From: Kudoa neothunni
Lineage: Eukaryota; Cnidaria
Assembly (NCBI GenBank): GCA_964304625.1
Contig: OZ199839.1
Location: forward strand, 5,952,001 to 6,016,000
Direction: 5' to 3'
Length of the DNA stretch: 64,000 nucleotides
The notes beneath the pieces are model-generated. The model searched no databases. It worked only from the letters and a program-made list of their open reading frames with translations, and was not told the DNA's origin. Numbering within the stretch: the first letter of the stretch is position 1; every line of letters starts with the position of its first letter. The translations under genes were made by a program, and so were the position numbers. Positions 63,116 to 64,000 of the stretch are shown in pieces.

Positions 63116-64000
63116 AAATTTAATTGTAGGTTTTCTTTTCTTTATGAGACAAAACATTAAACGGATAGATTGGATGTTTAAAATAACATCGAATTCAACA
63201 TCAAGACATATTCTGCGTATTCTGCGTATTATCGTATAATCTTATATCTATATGTTAAAATAACAATAGATAAACGTGAAAAGTGTAAATTTTTAATTAA
63301 GCCATCAATGCTACTTTGCATTCATCACTAATACCTAACCGGACATCGAATATCGTTGAGGGGGTTAAAAAGTATCATTTTGGTACGAACGTACCAACTC
63401 TGGCAACCATAGTTCTAATCCAGTTTAATGTTGTCCCTTTTGTGGATTAATTTTGTCGAGCAATGTGTCGCCAACGTGTTTAAAAATATAATTTTTTCCA
63501 ATATACTAAATACCAATTTATAAACTTTTTACACTTAACACAATATTAAATTAACATCTAATGCGATATATAGTCATTTACTAAAAAATTGTTCAAGTTT
63601 TTGAAAAAAATGATGCAATAAAGTATTTTTTATGTAGTACGAATGAGGGACACAAATCCCATTTTATATATACATAAATTTCCGCTTTTTTATAGAAAAT
63701 TTCACGCAAAAATCTAAAATTCCAGGAGGTTTAAAATGTGTTTTCTAATAAAAATTAATAAATTATGTTGTATTAGATAAAAATTATTGAAACAAACATC
63801 ATCAGTGTCTTCGAAAAAGGGGAGAATGATTAATATAAGTGGTGCTAACTACGAGCTCTGAGAGTTTCTTATGAGTTAGTTATAATTACACGCGTTCATT
63901 TTTCGTATATATTTAACTTTTGGAAGAATTATTAGTATAACGACTCATCATAATTCTATTGAAAAGTAATAGATCAAAATATCCAAATTATACGAAGTTT
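63116..64000. other. Window end, no gene seen
   Basis: AT-rich sequence with no supported coding frame. A TTAACCCCC on the minus strand near 63370 resembles TTAA-type transposon ends, but no partner was found. Confidence 0.4.

Noticed and set aside
1-64000. CRISPR arrays, operons, riboswitches, rRNA or tRNA genes
   Set aside because: None seen by eye; the DNA is eukaryotic. The only tRNA-like sequence is the SINE head at about 9726-9790, whose 8-base anticodon-type loop and poor T stem argue against a functional tRNA. A tRNA scan would be decisive.

Overview
The window is strongly AT-rich animal DNA. It carries intron-containing genes for extracellular proteins (multi-Kunitz inhibitors, pepsin-like proteases, a fibronectin-III-like membrane protein) and several families of eukaryotic transposon. 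Most introns are only about 39-48 nt, with GT-AG ends and standard stop codons. Kunitz domains point to a metazoan. The tiny introns, base composition and gene types would fit a parasite with reduced introns; a myxozoan cnidarian is one candidate, but the sequence alone does not settle the lineage.

Layout. (1) About 3.2-44.1 kb: a tandem array of six same-strand genes, called K1-K6 here. Each encodes a signal peptide plus five Kunitz-type modules of about 367-374 residues in total. Each module is one exon flanked by phase-1 introns. Only module 2 keeps all six cysteines. K6 has a 1-nt deletion in exon 4. The spacers (3-9 kb) are homologous to one another in blocks, so the array grew by repeated segmental duplication; K1, K2, K4 and K5 share one promoter type and K3 and K6 another. 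Spacer insertions include a broken pogo/Tigger element, a tRNA-derived SINE with target duplication, a piggyBac-like remnant, a short inverted-repeat element and a 2.7-kb dispersed repeat. Four of these can be checked against an 'empty' paralogous spacer in the same window. (2) 49.4-55.6 kb: two tandem pepsin-like (A1) aspartic protease genes with the same seven-exon plan. The first is intact (385 aa); the second has a 1-nt frameshift in exon 3. (3) 56.36-57.06 kb: a non-autonomous hAT element with perfect 8-bp target duplication. (4) 57.2-60.3 kb: a nine-exon gene for an 869-residue type I membrane protein with Cys-containing FN3-like modules, a threonine-rich tract, one C-terminal membrane helix and a KKKN tail. 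(5) 60.3-64 kb: no gene recognised; two dispersed repeats match copies elsewhere in the window.

How they may relate: secreted protease inhibitors, secreted aspartic proteases and a mucin-like adhesion-type membrane protein are all surface or secretory products, but no shared pathway is shown by the sequence. The exon models were assembled by eye from splice sites, frame continuity and comparison between paralogs. All intact genes give exon sums divisible by three.
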